Positions 1-7,053 of a DNA stretch of 16,273 nt are shown here, piece by piece. A program made the translations under genes and the position numbers. Source of the stretch: CAITNM01 sp964446295 (lineage in GTDB: Bacteria > Pseudomonadota > Alphaproteobacteria > Paracaedibacterales > CAITNM01); assembly GCA_964446295.1 (NCBI GenBank), contig CAYUNR010000033.1, positions 1-16,273 on the forward strand. Reading direction: 5' to 3'. The notes beneath the pieces were generated by a model. The model worked only from the letters and a program-made list of their open reading frames with translations, searched no databases and was not told the origin of the DNA. Every line of letters begins with the position of its first letter. Within the stretch, counting starts at the first letter, position 1.

Positions 1-356
1 GTTACCGACATATCATTAGCTGACCTAGTAACCAATGCGTAGATAATGTCTTTTACACTGATTGTTGAGCCCATCTTTAGCCATAAGTTGCATGGCTCTT
101 GTTGCGTTGCTCGTTTAGAAACTGAAAATCGTGTTGTCAGGTTTATTTTACCATTTTGAATAGCTTCGAAAATTAAATACAAAGTCATGATTTTAGTTAA
201 TGATGCCGGAGGACGAAGTTCATCAGCACGGTGACTTGCCATAACTTTTCCAGACTGACCATCAACAATCATGTATGCAAAGTTATTGGCATGCGCATTC
301 GAAGGATTTAAAAAAACCAAAACAAAAAAAATAAAGCAATTTAAAATCTTCTTCAC
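1..356 (-). CDS. D-alanyl-D-alanine carboxypeptidase, peptidase S11 family (partial, 3' end outside window)
   Basis: Exported penicillin-binding protein that trims the terminal D-Ala of peptidoglycan pentapeptides in the periplasm. The 118 visible residues start with a signal peptide (MKK, then a hydrophobic run, A-H-A at about 21-23). They contain the active-site SxxK motif as SLTK (Ser52, Lys55) and the second-motif SxN as SAN (112-114); the KTG box lies beyond the window edge. I chose a GTG start at 356 because it gives the signal peptide and has a GGAG ribosome-binding site 6 nt upstream. The ATG at 360, two bases earlier, is in another frame and stops after 25 codons. The gene lies 78 bp downstream of rsmE on the same strand and may be co-transcribed with it. 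Family assignment is firm; the exact paralogue (DacA/C/D type) cannot be told from this fragment. Confidence 0.9.
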   Translation of the reverse strand, partial: MKKILNCFIFFVLVFLNPSNAHANNFAYMIVDGQSGKVMASHRADELRPPASLTKIMTLYLIFEAIQNGKINLTTRFSVSKRATQQEPCNLWLKMGSTISVKDIIYALVTRSANDMSV

Positions 357-434
357 ACATTTCTCCGCAATCAACACACATATAGAGTAACAAAAAACCA
401 ACAAAATCGGAAGCTATCTTGTGAAAATTACCAA

Positions 435-1106
435 CTATATTTTTTGAAATATTCCGGCACTTAAACAAACTATAGCTGCAGTTTCTGCCCGCAATATATT
501 TTTTCCAAGAGAAATAGGACGAGCGCATTTTTTTAACATAAGCAGTTCTTGAGTTGACCACCCACCCTCTGGACCAATAATAAACCCTGCAGGAAATTCT
601 ATTACAGTATCAGCAGAATCAGATCGTTCCAATGCGGCGTACCAATGAACATCGCTCGGTAACGTATTTAAAAATTCCCTTAAAGCCAATGGCGCATGAA
701 CTTTTGGCACATCAAGTCGTTCACATTGTTGCGAAGCTTCCTGCGTGTTTTTAACCAAACGCTCAATATTTAATCGGTGGCTATTTGTTCGTTCACATAA
801 AATAGGTTGAAAATCTGTTACGCCAAGTTCCGTTGCTTTTTCTATCAAAAAGTTCATTGGATCATTTTTAATAGGAGAAAATGCCAACCAACAAGGCTGA
901 GTTTTTTCAGGAATCCGTGTTTGATCTAAGCACTTATAATTTGGTTTTTCGTAAACAATTTTCCATTCACCACATTGTTCATTAAATCCCAAAAAATGTT
1001 GCCCTCGCTCAAAGCGCAAAACCTTTTCTAAATAATGACGTTGGTCCTTAGTCAGTTCAATAATTTGCCCTGCATTCAAGGTTTGGGTAAGGTAAAGTCG
1101 TGTCAT
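435..1106 (-). CDS. rsmE: 16S rRNA (uracil(1498)-N(3))-methyltransferase
   Basis: Methylates N3 of U1498 in 16S rRNA of the small ribosomal subunit, using S-adenosylmethionine. The 223-residue protein is slightly shorter than the usual ~240. It has an N-terminal PUA-like part (1-70) and a C-terminal SPOUT knot with the SAM-binding signatures GPEGG (178-182) and LGKNILRAETA (200-210). The start MTRLYL matches the typical family N-terminus, so the ATG at 1106 is credible. Its 5' end overlaps the 5' end of the longest ubiA reading frame on the other strand by 72 bp. An rsmE-ubiA divergent pair is a frequent alphaproteobacterial arrangement. Confidence 0.95.
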   Translation of the reverse strand: MTRLYLTQTLNAGQIIELTKDQRHYLEKVLRFERGQHFLGFNEQCGEWKIVYEKPNYKCLDQTRIPEKTQPCWLAFSPIKNDPMNFLIEKATELGVTDFQPILCERTNSHRLNIERLVKNTQEASQQCERLDVPKVHAPLALREFLNTLPSDVHWYAALERSDSADTVIEFPAGFIIGPEGGWSTQELLMLKKCARPISLGKNILRAETAAIVCLSAGIFQKI

Positions 1107-1961
1107 AATTTTAAATTTTTTAGTCCTATACAGTTTCTACCATACATTCACCTAGCACGCCTACATAGACCCATTGGCATATGGTTACTACTGTGGCCAT
1201 GTTTTTGTGGGCTTGCAATTAGCCATGGCAGTCTTTTCGACTATATTCTATTTTTCATTGGCGCAGTTACCTTACGTAGCGCTGGTTGTGTTATTAATGA
1301 CTTGGTTGATAAAGACATCGACGCAAAAGTTGAACGCACAAAATCAAGGCCTTTAGCAGCCAACCTGCTTACCAAAACACAAGCATATATTTTCTTAAGC
1401 TTTCTACTTAGCATTGGCGCATGTATCTGGATATTATTAAGCCCAGCAGCCAAATGCATAAGTGTTGTTGCAGCAATTCTTATGGTTATTTACCCATTCA
1501 TGAAGCGTTTTACCTTTTGGCCTCAACTATTTTTAGGATTCACTTTTAATATTGGGTTGCTGATTGCGATTGCTCACGTTTCAACGCTTACGTTTTCTTG
1601 GCAACTTCTATGCTTATTCGCAAGTTTGGTTTTATGGACAATTTTTTACGACACCATTTATGCATTCGCCGATATTTCAGATGATTTAAAAGCCAATGTA
1701 AAATCAACAGCAATTGTCATGCGCCATGCCCCTAAAACCTGGTTAACATGCATCAATTTATTGCTACATATCACGCTGCTTATATTTTTTGAGATAAATG
1801 GAATTATTCCTATAAGTATTGGATTTTTATTTTTGCAAAGACTCCTGAGTCAATGGAACCCAAACGATGCAAAAAACAGTATCAAAATTTTTGGACTTTG
1901 CCACTTTTGGGGATTAATAGAATGGCTTTGGCTCGAGGCTATAAGGGTCATCTCCCCATAG
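1035..1961 (+). CDS. ubiA: 4-hydroxybenzoate polyprenyltransferase
   Basis: Integral membrane prenyltransferase that attaches the polyprenyl tail to 4-hydroxybenzoate in ubiquinone synthesis. The frame shows both Mg-diphosphate-binding Asp motifs. The first is NDLVDKDID (88-96) followed by R-T-K-S-R-P; the second is YDTIYAFADISDD (205-217) followed by V-K-S-T-A. Several hydrophobic helices lie between and after them. The family-like N-terminus (LPYIHLARLHRPIG) begins near residue 35. The first ~30 residues from the ATG at 1035 are read through the antisense rsmE start and look unconserved. No in-frame ATG lies between, only TTG codons at 1065 and 1083, so the true start is uncertain. The 3' end overlaps the convergent transpeptidase gene by 48 bp. 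Confidence 0.92.
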   Translation: MTLVLSQFNNLPCIQGLGKVKSCHNFKFFSPIQFLPYIHLARLHRPIGIWLLLWPCFCGLAISHGSLFDYILFFIGAVTLRSAGCVINDLVDKDIDAKVERTKSRPLAANLLTKTQAYIFLSFLLSIGACIWILLSPAAKCISVVAAILMVIYPFMKRFTFWPQLFLGFTFNIGLLIAIAHVSTLTFSWQLLCLFASLVLWTIFYDTIYAFADISDDLKANVKSTAIVMRHAPKTWLTCINLLLHITLLIFFEINGIIPISIGFLFLQRLLSQWNPNDAKNSIKIFGLCHFWGLIEWLWLEAIRVISP

Positions 1962-3131
1962 CACTTTCCCATCACCTTGATGCTCATCAACCCAAACTGG
2001 TATGTACGTTATATGTACAGTTATTGGCGTTTCTAATGTTTCTGTTTTTGTCTCGTCAGTCTCAATAGCTATTTTTACTTCATCTTTTTCAAGCTCTAAC
2101 AACCAACTTGCAAATTTTCCAGCTTTCTCTAACCGAATACAACCCGATGATAAAGCACGCGAATATTTTTTAAACAATTCTCGTTGAGGTGTGTCATGCA
2201 TGTAAATAAATTCATCATTTTGCAGATTAAATTTCAACAAACCAAGGGCATTTTTTTTGCCTGGCCTTTGCTTAAAAATATAAGGAAAATCGTGAATATC
2301 TACTTCACTCCAATCCACCGTACTGGGATCAACCTCGTTTTCATCATGATCGAAAACCTGCAAATCATTCTTTTCAAAGAATTCTTTGTCTTCTTGAATT
2401 TGGGGCAACTTATCTTCAAAAAGAATTGTATTTGGCACCACCCACGCTGGGTTATACTCCACACCATTAATATAACTTGTCATCTGCGGCGTAGGACGCT
2501 TTGGCTTTCCAACAATCACTTTCATACACATTTTGAGTTTTTGAGATTCAAATGCATGCAGCGTATAGGTTGGTATGTTCACAATTACGGTGCGATCTGT
2601 GAACACTAAATTTTTTATTTTCGCGATACTAGCATCTATCTTTTTCAAGCGTTTTTCATAACTCCAGTTAATTCTGGATTTGGTTTCATCTCCAATAATT
2701 CCATCTGGTTCTATGCAATGCCCTGCCTGGAAAGCTTTTACAGCTGCTTCTAATTCTGTATCAAAAAATAGTGAATCAGTAGCCTTTTCCAAATATCCTA
2801 AAGATTGTAAAATCTGGCGCAACGCAGGGATATTATCGTCTTTATCACTTGGACGCAAAGGACGATTAGGCGCAAATTCAGGAAGCGTTACATCTTCCTT
2901 TGCTTTTAAAACTTTTTGCAATTTTTGCAAAAGACTAAGCTCTTTTAAATGGTTTAAAGGTAAGGCTGAATCACTTGGTGCAACTGTTACCGCAGGCACA
3001 AAAGACTTTTTATTTAATTCTGCCGTTGCTTTGTTTGCCTGACATTTTAAACCACAGACTTCATTATTTTTTTTGGAATCACTCTTGGGGTGTAACGCAA
3101 AAATCATTAACAGAAAAAATAGATATTTCAT
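1914..3131 (-). CDS. L,D-transpeptidase (YkuD domain, LdtD/YcbB-like) with peptidoglycan-binding domain
   Basis: Periplasmic cysteine transpeptidase expected to make 3-3 peptidoglycan cross-links or attach other substrates to the wall. From N to C the 405 residues show: a hydrophobic leader (about 1-18), a low-complexity linker, a peptidoglycan-binding helical domain (about 95-155, with L-x-x-L-G-Y-L and D-G-I-I-G-D-E-T), then a YkuD catalytic domain (about 180-360). The catalytic segment has HDTP (312-315) and SSGCIRLE with the nucleophile Cys331, which is the LdtD/YcbB pattern. The protein is much shorter than E. coli LdtD (about 615 residues); the large N-terminal scaffold is absent. A 45-residue tail follows the YkuD domain, and its coding end overlaps ubiA. 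Catalytic family is certain; substrate role is inferred. Confidence 0.92.
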   Translation of the reverse strand: MKYLFFLLMIFALHPKSDSKKNNEVCGLKCQANKATAELNKKSFVPAVTVAPSDSALPLNHLKELSLLQKLQKVLKAKEDVTLPEFAPNRPLRPSDKDDNIPALRQILQSLGYLEKATDSLFFDTELEAAVKAFQAGHCIEPDGIIGDETKSRINWSYEKRLKKIDASIAKIKNLVFTDRTVIVNIPTYTLHAFESQKLKMCMKVIVGKPKRPTPQMTSYINGVEYNPAWVVPNTILFEDKLPQIQEDKEFFEKNDLQVFDHDENEVDPSTVDWSEVDIHDFPYIFKQRPGKKNALGLLKFNLQNDEFIYMHDTPQRELFKKYSRALSSGCIRLEKAGKFASWLLELEKDEVKIAIETDETKTETLETPITVHITYIPVWVDEHQGDGKVLWGDDPYSLEPKPFY

Positions 3132-3146
3132 AAACCTTCACGTCCC

Positions 3147-3175
3147 CTATTTCTTCTATTAGAAAGCAGAAATAG
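3147..3175 (-). other. possible hairpin in the transpeptidase leader
   Basis: CTATTTC (3147-3153) and GAAATAG (3169-3175) are perfectly complementary 7-nt arms around a 15-nt loop that itself contains TTCT/AGAA. The structure sits 15 bp upstream of the transpeptidase ATG, so it may be in its 5' untranslated leader. A TTGTCT box further upstream on the minus strand could be a weak -35 element. It could be chance in AT-rich DNA. The rest of the 129-bp spacer 3132-3260 shows nothing else convincing, and no clear terminator after the acetyltransferase gene. Confidence 0.25.
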
Positions 3176-3260
3176 TTAACAAAAGGTGAATAGACAAGCG
3201 TAAGCTCTATTTTTGCTGGTCATTCTTACAAAATAAGGAGTCGAAATTAAATGTTGAAAA

Positions 3261-3884
3261 CTAGGAATGAATCGCTTTTAGCGTTTCAAAATCACCATTT
3301 ATTATTGCATTCAAATGCTCTGTGATTTTTTCGATAGGCCAATTCCACCAGGCTAATTGCAAAAGAAAAGCAATTGTTTCTTCGTCAAATCTTTTACGAA
3401 TTGGTTTTGCAGGGTTGCCTCCTACAATTGTGTATGGCTCAACATTTTTTGTCACAAGGCTATTAGTGCCAATAATTGCTCCATCGCCAACGGTAATACC
3501 TTGCATGAAAGTAACGCCATTTCCTATCCAGACATCATTACCGATAACTGTATCGCCTTTGCTTGTAACATTTGTAGGAGCAGTTGCCCAAGATTTCCCC
3601 ATAACTTTAAATGGATATGCTGAAACACCGTCCATAGCATGGTTTCCGCCATTCATAATAAACCGAACACCAGTTGCTATTTGACAGAATTTTCCAATAA
3701 TAAGTTTGTCCCCCATAAATTCAAAAAGGTACAGAACGTTACGTTCGAAATTATAAATATCTATAGGATCATCGTAGTAAGTATAGTCACCGACAATAAT
3801 TTGAGGGCTGGTGATAATATTTTTAAGATAACACGTCCGCGTTACACCTTTGATTGGGTATATGGTATTAGGGTCTGGATGCAT
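3261..3884 (-). CDS. Vat/CatB-type xenobiotic O-acetyltransferase (left-handed beta-helix)
   Basis: Predicted acetyl-CoA-dependent acetyltransferase of the hexapeptide-repeat family that includes streptogramin A acetyltransferases (Vat) and type B chloramphenicol acetyltransferases. The 207 residues show the family N-terminus (P-x-x-I-Y-P-I), GDYTYYD near 32-38, DKLIIGKFC (59-67), and the catalytic-histidine segment NHAMDG with His82. Hexapeptide turns follow (GDTVIGNDVWIG; GDGAIIG), then GGNPAKPIRKRF and a W-W-N-W-P C-terminal helix. The pattern is closer to Vat than to CatB by eye. Its ATG shares one base with the stop of the upstream ABC exporter gene (TAATG), which implies translational coupling and a shared role, probably modification plus efflux of a toxic compound. 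The actual substrate cannot be read from sequence; a native non-antibiotic substrate is possible. Confidence 0.92.
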   Translation of the reverse strand: MHPDPNTIYPIKGVTRTCYLKNIITSPQIIVGDYTYYDDPIDIYNFERNVLYLFEFMGDKLIIGKFCQIATGVRFIMNGGNHAMDGVSAYPFKVMGKSWATAPTNVTSKGDTVIGNDVWIGNGVTFMQGITVGDGAIIGTNSLVTKNVEPYTIVGGNPAKPIRKRFDEETIAFLLQLAWWNWPIEKITEHLNAIINGDFETLKAIHS

Positions 3885-5632
3885 TATAAATTTTCCTCAT
3901 GCCTATCTGGTAAGAATCCTCCAACTTGAGCATCCCATAAAGTTTTGTACAAACTATTTTGAGCTAATAATTCTCCGTGCGTTCCATCTGCCACAATTTT
4001 CCCAGCATCAAATACCAAGATACGATCCATGTGCAGTAGGGTTGATAGACGGTGCGCAATAACAATGGTTGTTTTACCAGCCATCAATTCCTTTAACGAC
4101 TTTTGTATGAAATTTTCCGTTACCGAATCAAGCAGAGAAGTTGCTTCATCTAAAATTAAAATCGGTGCATTTTTCAAAATCGCCCGTGCAATTGCTATGC
4201 GTTGGCGCTGGCCACCGGAAAGCTTAACCCCTCGCTCACCTACCAATGATTCATAGCCGTTCGGTAGTTTTTCAATGAATTCATGGGCATGGGCACGCTT
4301 AGAAGCTTCAATCACTTCTTCATCACTCGCATCAATTTTTCCGTAACGAATATTTTCCATTAACGATCGGTGAAACAGTGACGGATCCTGCGGAATCATC
4401 CCAATGTTTGCACGCAATGAATCTTGCGTAACTTGTTTAATATCATGTCCATCAATAAGAACACGCCCATTTGTAACGTCATAAAGCCGCAAAATTAAAT
4501 TTACGAACGTAGTTTTTCCACCGCCAGAATACCCTACTAATCCAACTTTTTGCCCTGGTTCAATTGTAACGGCTGTATTGTCAAAAAGTGGTTCAGCCCC
4601 CTTATAATTGAACTTAACATGATCAAAAACAATTTGCCCATGAGTAACAGCAAGCGCGCCGGCATTGGGTGCATCTTGAATTTCGGGCGCATCTTTCAAA
4701 AGTGTTAGCGCTTGCTCAACCGATCCCCAATTTGTAATAAAATCACGCAGCTGATGAGAAAGCTCAAACAACTTATCAACAATTCTAAAATTAACCATAA
4801 ACACCAGCGCAAAATCTCCTGGTGATATAACATTGCGGTTGTGCAAATGCACAAGGAATAGCAAAAATCCAATTGTGTAAACCGAAAACACTGCCCCTTG
4901 AAGCACGTAGAATTTCATCAAGAAATAGCCCTGTGCCTGAGATTGTTTTACATAATCTTTTGATGCATTTTGAAATCTCTTCATTTCAAAAGAAGACGTT
5001 GAAAATAATTTTACATTCAACATGTTGGTTAAATAATCAGACAAATGCCCAAAAACTTTTGATTTTGATTCGGCATATGCTGCTGTTAAAGGCGTAGCCT
5101 TTTTAAAGCCTACGTAAACAATAACAAAAAATGTGATCATCCATAAAAACAATCCCACAGCAAATAACACATGAACGTTTGCAAGTAGCACCAACGCTAT
5201 TAAAGCTGTCAGCGCACAATGAACAAACTGATAGTTAGCCGTAAAAATAATTGTAGGGATTAGATTAAATGCATCGCTGATTTTAGCAACAATACTGCCA
5301 CTCAAATTATTTTGAAAGAAACTATAAGAAAGATAACTAGCTTTATTGGCTAAAAATGAAGCCGTGTACGTTCTAAAATCGGATGTAAATCTAATGGAGC
5401 ACCAATCACTGAACGACCAAGCAAGCAGTAAAAGTATTTGAAATACGGTAAAAACAACAACCAAATACCAAAAATCTGTAGCACCTGGTGTTACGGCCGT
5501 ATCAATAAGCTTTTTTACCAAATAAGGCTTAACATTTGCATCTATGGAAACACTGCAAATAGCAAAAAACATTCCCCATATATATTTTCTGTAAGGTTTT
5601 GTCGTTTCTAAAATGAATTGAATTACGCGCAT
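3884..5632 (-). CDS. ABC-type exporter, fused membrane and ATPase domains (MsbA/multidrug type)
   Basis: A 582-residue half-transporter expected to dimerise in the inner membrane and export a lipid-like or drug substrate using ATP. The transmembrane domain covers about 15-290 with hydrophobic segments near 15-30, 55-72, 140-175 and 245-262. The nucleotide-binding domain has Walker A GYSGGGKTT (367-375), Q-loop Gln415, signature LSGGQRQR (471-478), Walker B ILILDE (491-496) and H-loop His527, so all catalytic motifs are intact. The start codon directly follows the stop of the 88-residue membrane-protein gene (TAAATG), and the stop overlaps the acetyltransferase ATG. Neighbours argue for drug or metabolite efflux rather than lipid A flipping, but that is inference. 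Confidence 0.95.
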   Translation of the reverse strand: MRVIQFILETTKPYRKYIWGMFFAICSVSIDANVKPYLVKKLIDTAVTPGATDFWYLVVVFTVFQILLLLAWSFSDWCSIRFTSDFRTYTASFLANKASYLSYSFFQNNLSGSIVAKISDAFNLIPTIIFTANYQFVHCALTALIALVLLANVHVLFAVGLFLWMITFFVIVYVGFKKATPLTAAYAESKSKVFGHLSDYLTNMLNVKLFSTSSFEMKRFQNASKDYVKQSQAQGYFLMKFYVLQGAVFSVYTIGFLLFLVHLHNRNVISPGDFALVFMVNFRIVDKLFELSHQLRDFITNWGSVEQALTLLKDAPEIQDAPNAGALAVTHGQIVFDHVKFNYKGAEPLFDNTAVTIEPGQKVGLVGYSGGGKTTFVNLILRLYDVTNGRVLIDGHDIKQVTQDSLRANIGMIPQDPSLFHRSLMENIRYGKIDASDEEVIEASKRAHAHEFIEKLPNGYESLVGERGVKLSGGQRQRIAIARAILKNAPILILDEATSLLDSVTENFIQKSLKELMAGKTTIVIAHRLSTLLHMDRILVFDAGKIVADGTHGELLAQNSLYKTLWDAQVGGFLPDRHEENL

Positions 5633-5899
5633 TTAGTGCCTTATTTCTTCAACAACATCTGCTCCACGGATTGCCATGATAATAACCGCTATTGGGAAGA
5701 ACAAAATGGCCCAAAGGATTGCCCAAAACCATGAACCACGGTAGCGCAGGTAAAATGCAGAATCATCTTTGTGGAATCTGACATTTTTTATAAATAAAAA
5801 CACACCAAGGGGCGGCCAACAAATAGCAAATACTATTAATAAAATTAAGCTTCCACCGTAGCTTAAGGGGTAAACATGTCGCGTGCTCATAACTGTCAT
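5633..5899 (-). CDS. small two-helix membrane protein, unknown function
   Basis: I do not recognise this 88-residue protein. It has two hydrophobic segments, about 15-37 (containing W-P-P-L-G) and 57-79. They are separated by a short basic, aromatic loop (N-V-R-F-H-K-D-D and F-Y-L-R-Y-R-G-S-W), and a charged tail follows. The start at 5899 is supported by an AAGGGA ribosome-binding site 6-7 nt upstream. It is followed with no spacer by the ABC exporter gene and lies 51 bp after the cupin gene, so it is very likely part of the same transcript. It could be a small accessory subunit or stabiliser of the exporter; that is inferred from position only. Confidence 0.75.
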   Translation of the reverse strand: MTVMSTRHVYPLSYGGSLILLIVFAICWPPLGVFLFIKNVRFHKDDSAFYLRYRGSWFWAILWAILFFPIAVIIMAIRGADVVEEIRH

Positions 5900-5950
5900 A
5901 GAAATTCCCTTTCAATTTTCCCATTCAAAACATTCAAATTGCCCTAGCGC

Positions 5951-6412
5951 TTATTCTGTTATAGAGGTGTGCAGTGTTTCAACCGTTAAAAGCCGTGGCG
6001 AGACTTCTGCTTCCTCAACCGTTATCGGCACAGTCACTAAAACATCCCCTTTGGTCTCCACCACCCTTAGGAATTTCTGAACATTTTCCGAATTTTGTTG
6101 CACTGAAAAAACATCCAAAATTAACGTATCTTCCAAGGCTTTAATAGAATGTACGTTATCTTTTTTAGTGACAAATGCATAATCATGATCACCGTATATT
6201 TTGGCATGCTGCAATTCCAAATAAAACTTATCATCCACTTGTTGTGATGCGTAAGTTTCAATCAGCACACTACCCGAAAGTATATACAAAAATCCAAAAT
6301 GCCCACCATGAGTATGTACCGGCACATACTCTCCTTTTTGCATAGATGAACGATCAACTTGCATTTGGGGGAAATAGATTTCAAAATTTTCCAAGTGATC
6401 ACTGTTAATCAT
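5951..6412 (-). CDS. small cupin-fold protein with a 3-His metal site, possibly thiol-dioxygenase-like
   Basis: The 153-residue protein has one cupin barrel. The first motif is PVHTHGGHFGFLYILSG (31-47), giving His33, His35 and possibly His38. The second carries the third ligand, in NVHSI (His88), followed by L-I-L-D-V-F-S. The H-x-H plus a later His, the absence of the usual cupin Glu, and the LDV strand recall the cysteamine/plant cysteine oxidase (PCO/ADO) family. That assignment is tentative, and other cupins are possible. The start has an AAGGT ribosome-binding site about 6 nt upstream. It lies 9 bp after the GyrI-like gene, so both are probably on one mRNA. A role in redox or thiol chemistry linked to detoxification would fit the locus. 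Confidence 0.8.
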   Translation of the reverse strand: MINSDHLENFEIYFPQMQVDRSSMQKGEYVPVHTHGGHFGFLYILSGSVLIETYASQQVDDKFYLELQHAKIYGDHDYAFVTKKDNVHSIKALEDTLILDVFSVQQNSENVQKFLRVVETKGDVLVTVPITVEEAEVSPRLLTVETLHTSITE

Positions 6413-6421
6413 AATATTACC

Positions 6422-6919
6422 TTAACTGCGTAAACCAATGTAAATATCCAAAACAACATTTTGGTGATCAAGAGCGCGCTCATCATAGACTTCAAAATCT
6501 GCAATGTATGCACGTTCATTACCAAATTCAGCTGGTGTCATGGTCCATATTTTTTGCCAAGCCCCAATACACACTGCGGGCATAGGACCAGACTCCGTTG
6601 TAAACTTCGCATAGTTTTGAACTGGTATAATAAGCGTTTCAAAACCTTCAGGTAAACCGTCAAACGAATCAACTTCCTCACCAATGAAGTATGTATAACT
6701 TCCTGTAAAATCACTTTCATAATCTGTATATACGCAGTAAGTAATGCCGGGTTTTTTGCGGGTATTAATTTTTTTATATAAACCACCATGAAAATATTTT
6801 TGAACTGTAGTGCCAATTTTAGCCGTTGCTAAATTCATTTCTGATGCCAAATTCGTTCTGGCTGTAATTCCAACAAGCTTAATTTCTGGTAGTGCTATTG
6901 TAATTTTTTGCATAATCAT
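6422..6919 (-). CDS. stand-alone GyrI-like / AraC-type effector-binding domain protein
   Basis: A single small-molecule-binding domain of the GyrI-like (SHS2-duplicated) superfamily with no attached DNA-binding domain. Visible signatures in its 165 residues are YFIGEEV (77-83) after strands, L-P-E-G-F-E-T (89-95), the I-P-x-x-x-Y-A-K-F strand (98-106), a W-x-x-I-W helix (121-125) and DFEVYDE (141-147), which carries the conserved acidic residue (Glu143) of the ligand pocket. It is the first gene of the minus-strand array and is divergent from the TipA-like regulator. Stand-alone members bind or hydrolyse hydrophobic cations and toxins, or protect gyrase (SbmC/GyrI); which applies here is unknown. 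Two start codons, at 6919 and 6913, are possible and neither has a clear ribosome-binding site. Confidence 0.88.
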   Translation of the reverse strand: MIMQKITIALPEIKLVGITARTNLASEMNLATAKIGTTVQKYFHGGLYKKINTRKKPGITYCVYTDYESDFTGSYTYFIGEEVDSFDGLPEGFETLIIPVQNYAKFTTESGPMPAVCIGAWQKIWTMTPAEFGNERAYIADFEVYDERALDHQNVVLDIYIGLRS

Positions 6920-6973
6920 GATTCGCTAAACTGTGAATAACTGTACTCTAACATTTCTGATACCGTGCGAATA

Positions 6974-7002
6974 TTGCAAAAAACTTTTCTCTTTACTATA
7001 AC
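6974..7002 (+). promoter_or_regulatory. predicted sigma70 promoter of the TipA-like regulator gene
   Basis: TTGCAA at 6974-6979 and TATAAC at 6997-7002 are separated by exactly 17 bp and point toward the regulator gene. Transcription would start near 7009, leaving a leader of about 45 nt with only a weak ribosome-binding site before the ATG at 7054. On the minus strand a TTGATG...TATTAC pair with a 20-bp spacer, the long spacing typical of MerR-activated promoters, could serve the divergent operon, but its boxes are weak. Confidence 0.5.
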
Positions 7003-7015
7003 GTTACGTAATAGT
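6995..7015. promoter_or_regulatory. 21-bp near-perfect palindrome, likely operator of the divergent drug-response locus
   Basis: The arms ACTATAACGT (6995-7004) and ACGTAATAGT (7006-7015) flank a central T. Nine of the ten arm pairs are complementary. The element lies between the divergent GyrI-like and TipA-like genes and covers the -10 box and predicted start site of the regulator promoter, as expected for an autoregulated dimeric MerR-family protein. A flanking TTTACT repeat occurs at both sides. Which protein binds it is inferred. Confidence 0.6.
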
Positions 7016-7053
7016 TTACTCTCAGGTTATAAGCATCAAAAAAAATTACATAC

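Noticed and set aside
283..561. 92-codon minus-strand open frame spanning the carboxypeptidase start and rsmE end
   Set aside because: It overlaps the rsmE 3' end and the signal-peptide region of the carboxypeptidase in another frame; the protein is low-complexity and Phe-rich with no domain.
2184..2609. 141-codon plus-strand open frame
   Set aside because: It is antisense to the catalytic YkuD domain of the transpeptidase, whose motifs are intact; the translation shows no family features.
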